Assembly: GCA_026393115.1 (NCBI GenBank)
Contig: JAPLAU010000018.1
Location: forward strand, 86,619-150,618
Origin: Actinomycetota bacterium
GTDB lineage: Bacteria > Actinomycetota > Actinomycetes > S36-B12 > CAIYMF01
DNA: 64,000 bases
Reading direction: 5' to 3'
Below are positions 1 to 8,990 of this stretch, one piece after another. The stretch's first letter is position 1. The number at the start of each line of letters is the position of its first letter. Both the position numbers and the translations under genes were made by a program. The notes below the pieces were generated by a model. The model worked only from the letters and a program-made list of their open reading frames with translations, was not told where the DNA came from and did not search any database.

Positions 1-1270
1 ACTGTCCTGGCTCAAACGGGTACGCCATGATGTCGCGATAGCAGTCATCCCAGTGCGAGGCCGAAGCGTTGTCGTAGTCGTAGTAAAAGATCTCGCCGGG
101 CACCGCGAGCCATTCGACGTCGGTGCGATCGGCGATGGGTCGCATGTCGCGGGGATTCACCGGGCCGATGACGCCTGTGAGATGCGGCAGCAGTCGCTTG
201 ATTTCACCGGTCGCCTCGAGCGCGAGGTGCAGGTACCAGCCACCAGAAACGATGCGCTCGCGATCGATGCCCGCGTCGAGTACCGAGAGCGGAACGGTGC
301 GCGTGTCAACAGGTCCGTGTAGACACTGCACGAGATCAGGAATACCAACGAGATCCGCCGTGAGCAGGCTCGCAGTGAGATCAGCGAGAAACTGCTCATG
401 CTCGTCGTCGTCTAGTTCACGCAAATGACCGTCGGGTCCGCGACCGACGGCGCCACCCAAGTTGGCGCGTTGACCTCGCATCACGACGCCTTCGCCATCT
501 CCTAGTCGAACCAGGCTGTACCCGGTACGCGACGTCACCGCAGCGAGCACCCCGTCGACAACCGATTCGACGTAAGCAGCATCAATGGCGTCGACCTCAT
601 GCCAGGGCACGGTCTGTCTGCGAATCGGACTCGGATCTTGCTGAAGGTCGACGAGAAGTCGGATGACGGTCAGGGCCTCATCGTCAGTAAACGGGTAGTA
701 ACGACTGTCGAGCGCATGTAGTTGTCGCGCGAAATAGGCGACGCGTTCCTCACTGATCTGCTCACCCATCGCAAATTCCAGCGGCCACTCGTCAGCAATC
801 GCGCTTCCGGAAAGCACTCTCGCCGCAGAGTCGGCACATGTCGCGTTGACGCGGCTAGCGGCGAACAGCCAGTGCACTTGCAGAGTGTGATCCATCGCCG
901 ACAGGTTCGGAAGGTGAGTGGTGACGATCGTGAAGGCCTCATCGGTTCGTCCGGCGATTCGCAGAAGGTCGACGCGACTGAGATCAACCTACGGGTTACC
1001 TGCATGGGGATCGAGAAGTGTGAGAGCGGCAGGAAGGCGATCGCGATCACGCATCGCTGCTACCGCTTGTGCATTGACCATCGCACCCGTCGGCGTCGCG
1101 AGTAGCGGGTTACCGTCTAGATCAGCAAGCAGATCGGTCAGGGCCGCGACGGGTGAGTCGGCTTTCCAGACGGCGTCAGGGAATCGTTGACGAAGAGTGG
1201 TGAGTTGCTCTTCTAAATCCGGGATACTCTCAGCAGTCGTCGCTGACTGCCCTCCCCGCTTCGGCCACAT
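1..1270 (-). pseudogene. GT-D-type glycosyltransferase-like protein, partial, interrupted by in-frame TAG
   Basis: The frame opens with ATG at 1268-1270 and runs 93 codons to a TAG at 989-991. The same frame then stays open to the window edge (about 329 more codons) with clearly protein-like sequence. Before and just after the stop it looks like TPR-type helical repeats (e.g. LLRIAGRTDEAF). Around 479-526 it carries TGYSLVRLGDGEGVVM, which matches the 'RxGDGE' signature of GT-D-fold glycosyltransferases (DUF1792-like), followed by a segment with ADLVGIPDLVQC. No frameshift is needed; only the TAG separates the halves. It follows the secreted hydrolase by 24 bases on the same strand. It may be a recent nonsense mutation, a sequencing error, or two coupled genes, with a possible restart at ATG 893-895. 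The C-terminus is outside the window. Confidence 0.6.
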
Positions 1271-1294
1271 GCGCTCACGTTATACCGGAGCGCG

Positions 1295-2656
1295 CTATCC
1301 CACGCGAATTGGAGTCTGGCCCACTCGAACAGTTGCCGTAGCAGCAGTGGACGACAGGGTGCACACGGTACCCAGTGGACACAACTTCGACGAAGGCTTC
1401 ACCGGAACCCTGTGTGTGCCCGCGTTCGACCACAAGACACGGAATGCCTTGCCCGACTTGGTGAAGCCGCAGTTGTAGACACCCGACACGGTCACGCAGC
1501 CAGTGAAAGAAGCGCCGCTGATCCACGACCGCACAGCCGCGTAGCCCGTCGCCGACGAGGAGCCGGTCTGCATGGTGATTCCCAAGACATCGCTCGACCC
1601 AACCCACGCGTACCAATACACGCGTGAGACGCCGAGTCGCACCGAGTCGAGGTACGTGCGCGCGACGTACTGTGCCGCGGTGTTTCCATCGATGTGTCGC
1701 ACACACGGAGTGGCACTTCCACACGCTGCGACGTTCACCCCCCGAAGCCCGTAGTTCACTTCGGTGTCCCACAACTCACGCACCGGTACACGGCGCTCAG
1801 CGATGCGCGCGCGCATCGACGTGATCAAGGCCGCTCGTTCTGCAGGTCCCTGATCGCGGTAAGGGTAGGTGTGCATAGCAAAGGCGTCGATTGGCCACGC
1901 CCGTGACCCGTAGCCCTTCACTGACGCAAGCGCACTCAGGTAGCGACCGAAGAAACACGCATCCCGTTGGGAAACCTTTGCGCATGCCGTTGAGGTGGTC
2001 GGCAGCATTCCGCGCCTTAAGGTCACACTCGGTGCGACCGTTCGCGACACGTGGCGAGAGGGATACGTCGCATCGACGGACTTGATGATGGTGTCAACGC
2101 GGCCTGTCATCTTGGCCATCTGTGCAGGTGTGCCAGTCCAAAAAGTGGAGAGGTTCATTTCGTTCCACACCTGGAAACCGTTGATCGCGCCGCCGAGTGA
2201 GTCACGGTTGTACTCGGCAAGTGCCTTCACGAACGTGTAGTAGGAGTTCAGATCGTCAGGGGGCGATGAGGTGGATGTGTGATCCCACGGCAGCACATGA
2301 CTGGTGTCTTTCGTTGCCCACGACGGAGTGATTCCCATGACCATCACGAAGTCATTGACACCGCGCGCGCGTCCGGCATCGATCATCGCCTTGAGCGGAG
2401 CCCAGTTGTACGTACCGGGGGCGGGGTTCAGCGCGGGCCATGCAACTCCCGAGTCCCACAGCCGCCAGCTGCCGGCGGGAACGGTCACGGTTCCGTTGAT
2501 GGGGTGCATCCCAAACAGCGTGCCTCGAACAGGAACAGGAGCTGCCGCAGCGCGGACAACCGTGGGCGTCGCCGACACGGCTGGCGAGACTCCGGCGGAG
2601 AGAAGGCCAGCAGCGAGTGCCGGCACCACGAGGGCAAGCCCCAAGACACGCTTCAT
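1295..2656 (-). CDS. Secreted clan-A glycoside hydrolase (GH39/GH5-like)
   Basis: 453 aa with a clear signal peptide (MKRVLGLALVVPALAAGLLSAG, then AVSA cleavage context). The mature protein begins like the (beta/alpha)8 glycosidases that resemble GH39 beta-xylosidases: an early LWDSG and NWAPLKAMIDAGRARG, then GFQVWNEMN near residue 165, where NE is the expected acid/base, and ELWDTEVNYG near residue 295, where E is the expected nucleophile. It probably acts outside the cell on a glycan; the substrate is not evident. An AGGAG ribosome site lies 9 bases before the ATG. The C-terminal 80 residues look like a small beta domain. Family-level assignment is fairly safe; GH39 versus a neighbouring family is not. 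Confidence 0.75.
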   Translation of the reverse strand: MKRVLGLALVVPALAAGLLSAGVSPAVSATPTVVRAAAAPVPVRGTLFGMHPINGTVTVPAGSWRLWDSGVAWPALNPAPGTYNWAPLKAMIDAGRARGVNDFVMVMGITPSWATKDTSHVLPWDHTSTSSPPDDLNSYYTFVKALAEYNRDSLGGAINGFQVWNEMNLSTFWTGTPAQMAKMTGRVDTIIKSVDATYPSRHVSRTVAPSVTLRRGMLPTTSTACAKVSQRDACFFGRYLSALASVKGYGSRAWPIDAFAMHTYPYRDQGPAERAALITSMRARIAERRVPVRELWDTEVNYGLRGVNVAACGSATPCVRHIDGNTAAQYVARTYLDSVRLGVSRVYWYAWVGSSDVLGITMQTGSSSATGYAAVRSWISGASFTGCVTVSGVYNCGFTKSGKAFRVLWSNAGTHRVPVKPSSKLCPLGTVCTLSSTAATATVRVGQTPIRVG

Positions 2657-2762
2657 CCGAACAGCTCCTGCCGCATAGATCGCTTATCGACCAATCGGAG
2701 CGCATCCACACGTGATTGGGCCCACCATCACCCTTTCGGCCTAACCCTCGTTCCTCGTCACC

Positions 2763-2806
2763 ATCGGGGGCACCCAGGCGCGCACCTAGCGCGTTCAGGC
2801 GCCCCA
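2763..2806 (+). repeat. 44-bp intergenic element, copy A
   Basis: One of five 44-bp elements in the window. It starts ATCGGGGGCACCC, continues AGGCGCGC and ACCTAGCGCG, then seven variable bases and GCCCCA. The two ends are partly complementary around an ACCTA loop. Here it sits between divergently transcribed genes (starts at 2656 and 2877), so it cannot simply be a terminator of a neighbouring gene. Unlike the other four copies it is preceded by CACC rather than CGC and has no clean tandem repeat in front. Confidence 0.8.
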
Positions 2807-2876
2807 CTGATGTCACACCCTGTCGCTACTCTGGGTAGTGAGGGTGGGGTAAGGCTTCACCCGAGAAAGGGGGACC

Positions 2877-3629
2877 ATGACCTACCACTTCCACGAGGGC
2901 GACGACTCACCGTGCACCCCGCTTTACGGTCACTCGGTGGCCGACGCTCTCTCGTACGCAGCGACAGCGCACGCCTGTCAGTTGCGCAAGGGCAAACCGC
3001 ATGAGCCCTACCTCACCCACCTGCTGCGGGTGTCACAGTTGGCACTGCGCTACCGCTATCCCGAGTCGCCCGACGCCGATGCGGTGGTGATCGCGGGGGC
3101 ACTGCACGACACCGCCGAAGATCAGGGCGGCGAGGTGCGCCTTCGCGATATCGCGTGGCGATTCGGCCCACGCGTCGCTGAGATCGTCGAAGCGTGCAGC
3201 GATTCAGTCACCGCAGACCCGGAAAACAAAGCGCCGTACCCCGCACGCAAGCGCCACCACATCGCCAGCGTTGACGCGACCGATGATGCCGGTATCGCAC
3301 TCGTGACCGTCTGCGACAAGATCGCCAATCTCGAGGAAGTCCTTGAGGATCTGGCACCTCTGAACCCTGACGAGCGCGAGAAGTACATGCTGGTGTTCAA
3401 GGGACGCGTCGAAGGAACAGCGGCCTACTACCGCGGCATGTACCGAGCCACGTCATCGACAGCACCTCCGAAGGCCTCAGCTCACCTTCGACGATTGGTG
3501 GTGCAGCTATACGAAGTTTTCGACCTTGACGTAGCCAGCATCGACGATGCGAGTCTCCCGCCGAGCGACCAGTTCTACGCGAGCATCGAAGCCGACATCG
3601 ACGATGACGGAAACTACGACGGCCGCTAA
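2877..3629 (+). CDS. HD-domain protein of the RelA/SpoT hydrolase (MESH1-like) family
   Basis: 250 aa. The N-terminal two thirds matches the HD hydrolase module of ppGpp hydrolases: AHACQLRKGK (residues 31-40), PYLTH with H48, then GALHDTAED (H77-D78 of the HD pair), and later VTVCDKIANLEEV, the downstream aspartate motif. This suggests Mn-dependent hydrolysis of (p)ppGpp or a related nucleotide. There is no synthetase, TGS or ACT domain, so it would be a stand-alone small alarmone hydrolase. The C-terminal 70 residues are acidic and unassigned. A strong GAAAGGGGG ribosome site precedes the ATG. The substrate is inferred from family only. Confidence 0.75.
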   Translation: MTYHFHEGDDSPCTPLYGHSVADALSYAATAHACQLRKGKPHEPYLTHLLRVSQLALRYRYPESPDADAVVIAGALHDTAEDQGGEVRLRDIAWRFGPRVAEIVEACSDSVTADPENKAPYPARKRHHIASVDATDDAGIALVTVCDKIANLEEVLEDLAPLNPDEREKYMLVFKGRVEGTAAYYRGMYRATSSTAPPKASAHLRRLVVQLYEVFDLDVASIDDASLPPSDQFYASIEADIDDDGNYDGR

Positions 3630-3643
3630 CCCGCCCGCGACAC

Positions 3644-4936
3644 TCAGCCCGGTTGCACGAACGTCACCGTGGCCGCCGATCCAAGACCACTGCCATTCAC
3701 AGCGCGCACTTGAAACTGGTACGTCGCTCCCGCAACGGCACCGGAATCGGCGTACACACGTGCACGACCCACACTTCCCCACGTCGTAGCGCTCGGCTGC
3801 CACGCCGACCACACGCCCGATCCCGCTGCATGGCCACGCGCGCGCAACTCGTACCGAAGGACGGCCCCACTTCCTAGCGACGCTGGGGCAGACCACGTCA
3901 GTCGAATGGCGCCAGCACTGGGAAAAGTCACCACACACGTGCGCGGTGTCGTCGGCGTACCCACCACCACGGGAGTCGACTTGGCCGAAGCAACGCCAGT
4001 GCCCAGTCTGTTAGTCGCGCGCACGGTGAACCGGTACGACGTTCGGTTCGTCAATCCCGTGACGGTGCACGATCGCCCACCGGTTGTGGCACACGTTCGC
4101 CCGCCTGGTGCCGCCGTGACGACGTACTTCGTGATCGTCGCACCACCATTGCTCGCCGGTGCCTTCCACGAAACAACCGCAGCTCGGTTACGTGAACTGG
4201 CAACCACCGTTCGTGGAGCACCCGGCTTGGTAGGCGTGAGTGATGCTCCGACTCGAAGGGGCACCCACGACACCAGTGGATTTGGCAGCGTACTGACGTT
4301 GCCCGCCAGTTGAGTTGACGTCATCTGCACACACACGCCTGTTGAGATGACGGCGCTCTTCGAGCAGTCCGCGTTCGCTGGTGGAGAGAAGGTGCGCGTC
4401 GCCACCACCCGAACGAATACGTGAGCGATCTGACTTCGGGTGAGATTGAAGGCTGGTACTTGCCAGGTGGCACCGTTCTTGGTCAACGCACCACACCAAC
4501 TGCTCGCCGGAAACGCGTTGTTGCTGATGTCGGTGATCACGCAGCGGAAATCGGCGGCCGTGCGAATCGCGGGTGCGACCCCCGACGGCAGCAAGAGATT
4601 CATTCGGAAAGTGCCCGCGAGATCTGGGTTGGGCGGCGACACGATCGCCGTCATTGCGTGAATGGTGAAGGCCTCACCCACACGCGGCGCAGAGGTGGGT
4701 CCCGCGGAAGAGGTGTAGTCAACCTCTGCCTGCCGCAACACGTATGACATGCAATTGAGCGGACCCGCGCAGTACAGGTACTGGTCGAACGCGACATGAC
4801 CGCGCACCCACTGTGATGACGTCCAAATCGGAGTGGCCTGTGCTGACGACATGGGCATCGTCATCGCCACGAGGACGCCCCCCGCCACGAGAAGGTGGCC
4901 GATGATGCGGCCAGCTCGCCGATTCTTCAGTCCCAT
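3644..4936 (-). CDS. Secreted protein with unrecognised N-terminal domain and fibronectin type III repeats
   Basis: 430 aa from the ATG at 4934-4936, chosen because GAAGGGAAC precedes it; the longer frame to 5023 lacks a ribosome site. A basic start and hydrophobic segment (HLLVAGGVLVAMTMPMSSAQA) form a signal peptide. Residues about 30-215 form a cysteine-containing beta-rich domain I do not recognise. Two FnIII-like modules follow, with typical loops such as APGGRTCATTGGRSC and TYQFQVRAVNGSG. The whole protein is paralogous to the one at 53911-55191, sharing FDQY, LLLPSGV, TAADFRC, RVVAT and CVQMTST in the same order. There is no cell-wall anchor, so it is probably released or loosely attached. 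Confidence 0.7.
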   Translation of the reverse strand: MGLKNRRAGRIIGHLLVAGGVLVAMTMPMSSAQATPIWTSSQWVRGHVAFDQYLYCAGPLNCMSYVLRQAEVDYTSSAGPTSAPRVGEAFTIHAMTAIVSPPNPDLAGTFRMNLLLPSGVAPAIRTAADFRCVITDISNNAFPASSWCGALTKNGATWQVPAFNLTRSQIAHVFVRVVATRTFSPPANADCSKSAVISTGVCVQMTSTQLAGNVSTLPNPLVSWVPLRVGASLTPTKPGAPRTVVASSRNRAAVVSWKAPASNGGATITKYVVTAAPGGRTCATTGGRSCTVTGLTNRTSYRFTVRATNRLGTGVASAKSTPVVVGTPTTPRTCVVTFPSAGAIRLTWSAPASLGSGAVLRYELRARGHAAGSGVWSAWQPSATTWGSVGRARVYADSGAVAGATYQFQVRAVNGSGLGSAATVTFVQPG

Positions 4937-5011
4937 GAAGTTCCCTTCGTGCCGGTCGACGTGGGGGTTGTCAGATAACCACGACGCTAGGGCGCCCCCA
5001 GCAGCCCTGTC

Positions 5012-5027
5012 TGTCACGCACATGACG
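5012..5027. promoter_or_regulatory. Dyad TGTCA-N6-TGACG upstream of the secreted FnIII gene
   Basis: TGTCA, six bases, TGACG lies 75 bases upstream of the ATG at 4936. The same arrangement (TGTCA-N6-TGACA) lies 63 bases upstream of the paralogous gene at 53911. The symmetry and shared position suggest an operator for one regulator, but no regulator is identified. Confidence 0.35.
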
Positions 5028-5153
5028 GTGCGCTCACGCCCTCACCCGTTTGGCCGCTGATTCATTTGTTGCTTCGCTGAGCGCCAGAAGGTGGAGTTAT
5101 CCCTTACTCTTTTGTCACACACAGAATTGCATTGATTACGGAGGGTTACCCCC

Positions 5154-7118
5154 ATGGTGCGTCGTTGGATCACTCGAGTGCTCGCCCTCGCCGTGATAGC
5201 CCTCGGCCTACCGGTACTGGCTGGAGTGGGCCCGGCCGCGGCGTCTCCCGGCTACCTCGACGGAGGCTTCGCCAACAGTTCGATCATCAACTGCGGGTCG
5301 GTCATCTGGGGCAATCCTTACAGCGAGTTTGGTCTCATGACCTATACCGGCTACTACGGCGACCTCAACTCCAGCCCTCCCTCGCCCAAAGCCGGAGACA
5401 CCTTCTACGTTCACGTCGTTGTAGGGGGAGCAGGAAACTCATGCGCTGGCCAGTACGCGTGGGTCGACCTCGCATTGCCGACAGGTGTCAGCACCGACAT
5501 CTCCGTGGCTAACCCCATGCGGTGCAAGTACACCAACACGCAGAGCGTCAGTTCCTTCCAAGCCTGCAACCTGATCGCCTCGCCTTATCACCCAGGTGCT
5601 GTTTCATTCGTCCGGCCGGGTAGTGGTTTCGACAATCAAATCTGGCCGGTGCCAACGGGCGGCACATTGGAATTCCTGTTGCCGGTGAAGGCATCGAACA
5701 CGGTCAGTGCGACGATGCAGGCCTTCGTCAAAGCACTCGATGGCAACAGCAATCCTTGGCTCACACCCAACGTCGGAATGTACGTTGCGCCCAATGACAC
5801 GAGTGGCCCTCCGAGCATCGGGTACAAAACTCCTTCAACCGATATCACCCGCGGATCCGCACCCACCTACAGGTCCAATGCGCTACTCACTACTGGAGTT
5901 GCAGGAACAGCTCATCTGCAACTAGGAACCACCACGTCGTACGGACTTATCAACGATCCGGTGTCAATTCCTGGCGCCGACACGTGGCTCGTCTGGGACG
6001 ACTGGACTCCAACGGCAAATACCTTCACCGCCGGTCAGACTTACCACTGGCGGCTGTGCTTCACGCCAAATTCGGGATCTCCCGTGTGCGGTGCAGACCA
6101 AACGTTCGTGGCAGTCGCAGCCGACGCTGTTGCACCCACGGTGCTATCGGTAACGCCGCTTTCCAACCCCGTTACCGGACCCAACGCAGTCTTCAAGGTG
6201 ACCTTCAGCGAACCCGTGACCGGCCTCAATGGCCCCACGGCGACGACCATGTCGGCAGCGAACATCTCGACTGGCACGGTGACCTTCACCCCCGCAGCGG
6301 GATACGCGCAAGTACAAACTGTGACCGTGCCGGTGGGGCTCAGTACCGCCGGCTCCCAACTGCGGCTCTACGTCTTGGCCGGAAGTGACATCCACGACGC
6401 GGCAGGCAATGCTCTGGCATCCGGCGGAAGTAGTGCCCTTGTCACCATTGATCGACCAACAGCAGACACCACAAAGCCCACTCTCACCACGACGCCCCTA
6501 CCGGCCGTGAACCTAGGCAGTTCCTTCGTTCAACGATGGACTGCATCAGACGCCGGTGGGTTGGCCTCGTTCCGCGTGCGGTCACGAACGACGACGTACA
6601 AGGGCAGCACAGGCGTCTGGAGTAACCCCACTAGCGTCGGTCCGACCGTGAGGTCAGCAATTGTCACGGCCACACGCGGATCCAAGTCGTGTGTGGAAGT
6701 GATTGCTACAGACCAGAGCGCAAACTCCACTACTGGCACCACTCGCTGCACCCTCACGCCATTCGACGAACGCAGCGCCAGCAGCACCGGAACATGGACC
6801 AAGCCAACGAATTCATCGGCCTACTACGCCAGCACCATCTCGAAGAGCACCAAAGTTGGCGCCACCAAGTACCTCACCGGCGCCAAGGGCAACCGCGTCA
6901 TCGTCGTTGCCCAGAAACGACCGGGTGCAGGCAAGATTCAGGTGCTCGTCAACGGGGTAGTCAAGAGCACCATCAACCTCGCTTCGACTTCGGTCAAGAA
7001 CAAGCAGGTGTTCACGATCACCGTTCCTGCATTCAGCAATAAGACGGTGACAGTGAAAGTGCTCACCGCCGGAACCACAGGAGTCTGGATCGACGGATTC
7101 GGAGTGGGAACCCTCTAA
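5154..7118 (+). CDS. Large secreted multidomain beta-rich protein with bacterial Ig-like domain
   Basis: 654 aa. The signal peptide is WITRVLALAVIALGLPVLAG with cleavage near AAA-S. Residues 30-220 form a domain distantly like the N-terminus of the FnIII proteins at 3644 and 53911 (shared pattern: P-K-x-G-D-T-F-Y-V-H, then LALPTGVS, then an MRCKYT-type cysteine segment). Residues about 325-430 are a bacterial Ig-like domain (TPLSNPVTGPNAVFKVTFSE, later GSDIHDAAGNAL). The last 110 residues form a beta-sandwich like those at the C-terminus of actinobacterial exoproteins. GGAGG at 5140-5144 fixes the ATG. It is probably an adhesin or exopolymer-binding protein; no catalytic motif is seen. Confidence 0.7.
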   Translation: MVRRWITRVLALAVIALGLPVLAGVGPAAASPGYLDGGFANSSIINCGSVIWGNPYSEFGLMTYTGYYGDLNSSPPSPKAGDTFYVHVVVGGAGNSCAGQYAWVDLALPTGVSTDISVANPMRCKYTNTQSVSSFQACNLIASPYHPGAVSFVRPGSGFDNQIWPVPTGGTLEFLLPVKASNTVSATMQAFVKALDGNSNPWLTPNVGMYVAPNDTSGPPSIGYKTPSTDITRGSAPTYRSNALLTTGVAGTAHLQLGTTTSYGLINDPVSIPGADTWLVWDDWTPTANTFTAGQTYHWRLCFTPNSGSPVCGADQTFVAVAADAVAPTVLSVTPLSNPVTGPNAVFKVTFSEPVTGLNGPTATTMSAANISTGTVTFTPAAGYAQVQTVTVPVGLSTAGSQLRLYVLAGSDIHDAAGNALASGGSSALVTIDRPTADTTKPTLTTTPLPAVNLGSSFVQRWTASDAGGLASFRVRSRTTTYKGSTGVWSNPTSVGPTVRSAIVTATRGSKSCVEVIATDQSANSTTGTTRCTLTPFDERSASSTGTWTKPTNSSAYYASTISKSTKVGATKYLTGAKGNRVIVVAQKRPGAGKIQVLVNGVVKSTINLASTSVKNKQVFTITVPAFSNKTVTVKVLTAGTTGVWIDGFGVGTL

Positions 7119-8536
7119 CTCACCCGCGTGGCCCAAGGAGCAGCGTCCTCAAGTTCATACGCGAGCGACAAGAGCGTGCGCTCCTGCCCATACGCTGCTC
7201 CCACCTGCACACCGATGGGAACACCATGCGAACTGCGGCCCAGCGGCAACGAGATCGCGGGCGAGCCTGACACGTTCTGCATGGGAGTAAACGACGTGTA
7301 GCGCAACAAACGGGTCAGATGCGTGCGGAAATCGACGTCGGGTCCGAAGTAGCCAATCGGCGCAGGCGCGTGCCCCAACACCGGCGACAGCACCACGTCG
7401 AAATTGGCGAACACGGGCTCGCGATCGCGCGCGAAGCGGCGCAGTCGGCGCAACGAACCGGGCAGCCGCTCAGCTTCGCGGGTGAACAGTGACGCCAATC
7501 CGTCGGTCAACTTCTCCGTGCGCGATCCGTCAAAGCCTGGACCGTACAGACGCCGACCACCGCGCTTGAGTGCAAACGACAAGAATGCCCAGTAGCGCAG
7601 GAAGTCCGGTCCGAATTGATCTTCGACAGGAAGCGGAACCACCTCAACATGGTGGCCCAGCGCCTCGCACAATGCAGCGGCCGCTGTGACGGCGTCGACA
7701 ACCTCCTCCGACACCGGAAGGTCGCGCAACCCATGAGTCATCAACCCAATGCGCAATCGCTGCGAATCGGGTTCGCTCACCATGCCGATTTCAGGAAGCG
7801 CCGGATTGCGGTACACCTGCTCGGCAAGCGAGTAATACAGTGCGGTGTCGCGAACCGACCGCGTCACGACTCCTTGCACGGTGAGGTTCACCGGCAACCG
7901 ATCAAGCTCAGGCATATCAACGAGCCGGCCACGCGAAGGCTTGAGTCCGACCAGCCCACAGCACGACGCGGGAATGCGGATTGAGCCGCCGCCATCGTTG
8001 GCGTGAGCCATCGAAACAACTCCCGCCGCCACCAACGCAGCCGACCCTCCGCTTGAGCCACCTGTCGAATAGCCGATGTTCCATGGATTGCGCGTCGCAC
8101 CAAATCGCGTCGACTCTGTTGTCGCTGTCAGACCAAACTCCGGCAGCGTCGTCTTCGCGATAGGGCTGACACCCAAACCCAGGTACTGCGCCACCCACGG
8201 AGAACTGGCTTCGGCCGGCTGGGCCGGCATCGCCCACGAACCCTCAGTCGTTGTGAAACCCGTGAGTGGCTCGTTGTCCTTGATCAACGTCGGAATGCCG
8301 GCCAGCGGAAGTTCGGTATCGCTCGACGCACCCGCCGCGGCTGCGTCGTCGACCCACCACGCCACAGCGTTCAACGTCGGGTTGACGGCGCGAGCGCGAG
8401 CGATGGCTGCCTCACGCAGTTCGGCCGCCGAGACATCACGACGTGCGAGGCGCTCAAGCAACGCCGTGGTGTCGTCGGTACCGAGTGCATCGTCAGCGGT
8501 GGCATCAACTTGCTGGGAATTCGAAGGCGTTGACAT
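7115..8536 (-). CDS. Amidase signature family hydrolase (GatA/6-aminohexanoate-hydrolase type)
   Basis: 473 aa, the usual length for the family. The complete Ser-cisSer-Lys triad is visible: the lysine in GIPTLIKDNEP (about residue 88), the Gly/Ser-rich STGGSSGGSAALVA (about 155-168) and the nucleophile serine in NDGGGSIRIPAS. No signal peptide, so it is cytoplasmic. It hydrolyses an amide or cyclic amide; the substrate cannot be told. The N-terminal 20 residues are acidic and probably disordered. Its end overlaps the end of the secreted protein gene by 4 bases (convergent). Confidence 0.85.
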   Translation of the reverse strand: MSTPSNSQQVDATADDALGTDDTTALLERLARRDVSAAELREAAIARARAVNPTLNAVAWWVDDAAAAGASSDTELPLAGIPTLIKDNEPLTGFTTTEGSWAMPAQPAEASSPWVAQYLGLGVSPIAKTTLPEFGLTATTESTRFGATRNPWNIGYSTGGSSGGSAALVAAGVVSMAHANDGGGSIRIPASCCGLVGLKPSRGRLVDMPELDRLPVNLTVQGVVTRSVRDTALYYSLAEQVYRNPALPEIGMVSEPDSQRLRIGLMTHGLRDLPVSEEVVDAVTAAAALCEALGHHVEVVPLPVEDQFGPDFLRYWAFLSFALKRGGRRLYGPGFDGSRTEKLTDGLASLFTREAERLPGSLRRLRRFARDREPVFANFDVVLSPVLGHAPAPIGYFGPDVDFRTHLTRLLRYTSFTPMQNVSGSPAISLPLGRSSHGVPIGVQVGAAYGQERTLLSLAYELEDAAPWATRVS

Positions 8537-8584
8537 GTGCCCACCCTACGCGGCGGTTCGCGGCGAACAGAGTCGATCCGTGAG

Positions 8585-8944
8585 TCAATAACCGCGTTCG
8601 GCGACATTGGCCAAACGAGTACGCACCAGTTTGCGAACGAGCACCTGGCTCAACGGCTTGTCCGGAGGAAACCGCAGGGTGCCGCGACTGGTCGTAAACC
8701 CTTCGATTTCGTCTCCGAGCATGTCGAGCACGGCGCCACTCATCGGGAAGTAACTGCAGTGACGCGTGAACGCCCCGAAGCCCGCAATAGAGTGCCCGTC
8801 ACGCTTGAACGTCGGAAGGTTGTAGGTGATGCACTCAAGGGCTCCCGGCAACGCCGTGTGAATTCGCTTGCGCAGCACGAGCAGGGTTGAGCGATGGGGC
8901 TCGGGAACCGTGGCGAGGTAGTCGTCAATATCAGCAAACGGCAT
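8585..8944 (-). CDS. DUF1801 (YdhG-like) protein
   Basis: 119 aa, full length for DUF1801. Typical features are the opening PFADIDDYLATVPEPHR, the ITYNLPTF segment, the HCSYFPMSG stretch and the C-terminal basic LVRKLVRTRLANV helix. Family members have a frataxin-like fold and some have been called iron chaperones or linked to stress; the exact role is unsettled. It is divergent from the moxR operon. Confidence 0.75.
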   Translation of the reverse strand: MPFADIDDYLATVPEPHRSTLLVLRKRIHTALPGALECITYNLPTFKRDGHSIAGFGAFTRHCSYFPMSGAVLDMLGDEIEGFTTSRGTLRFPPDKPLSQVLVRKLVRTRLANVAERGY

Positions 8945-8978
8945 CGCGCCACAGTACTACGGTCAGACTCCACTGGCT

Positions 8979-8984
8979 TATGCT
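8979..8984 (+). promoter_or_regulatory. -10 box of leaderless moxR transcript
   Basis: TATGCT is followed by exactly six bases and then the ATG at 8991, and no ribosome site is visible. This is the spacing of leaderless mRNAs common in actinobacteria. No convincing -35 box. Confidence 0.5.
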
Positions 8985-8990
8985 CATCGC

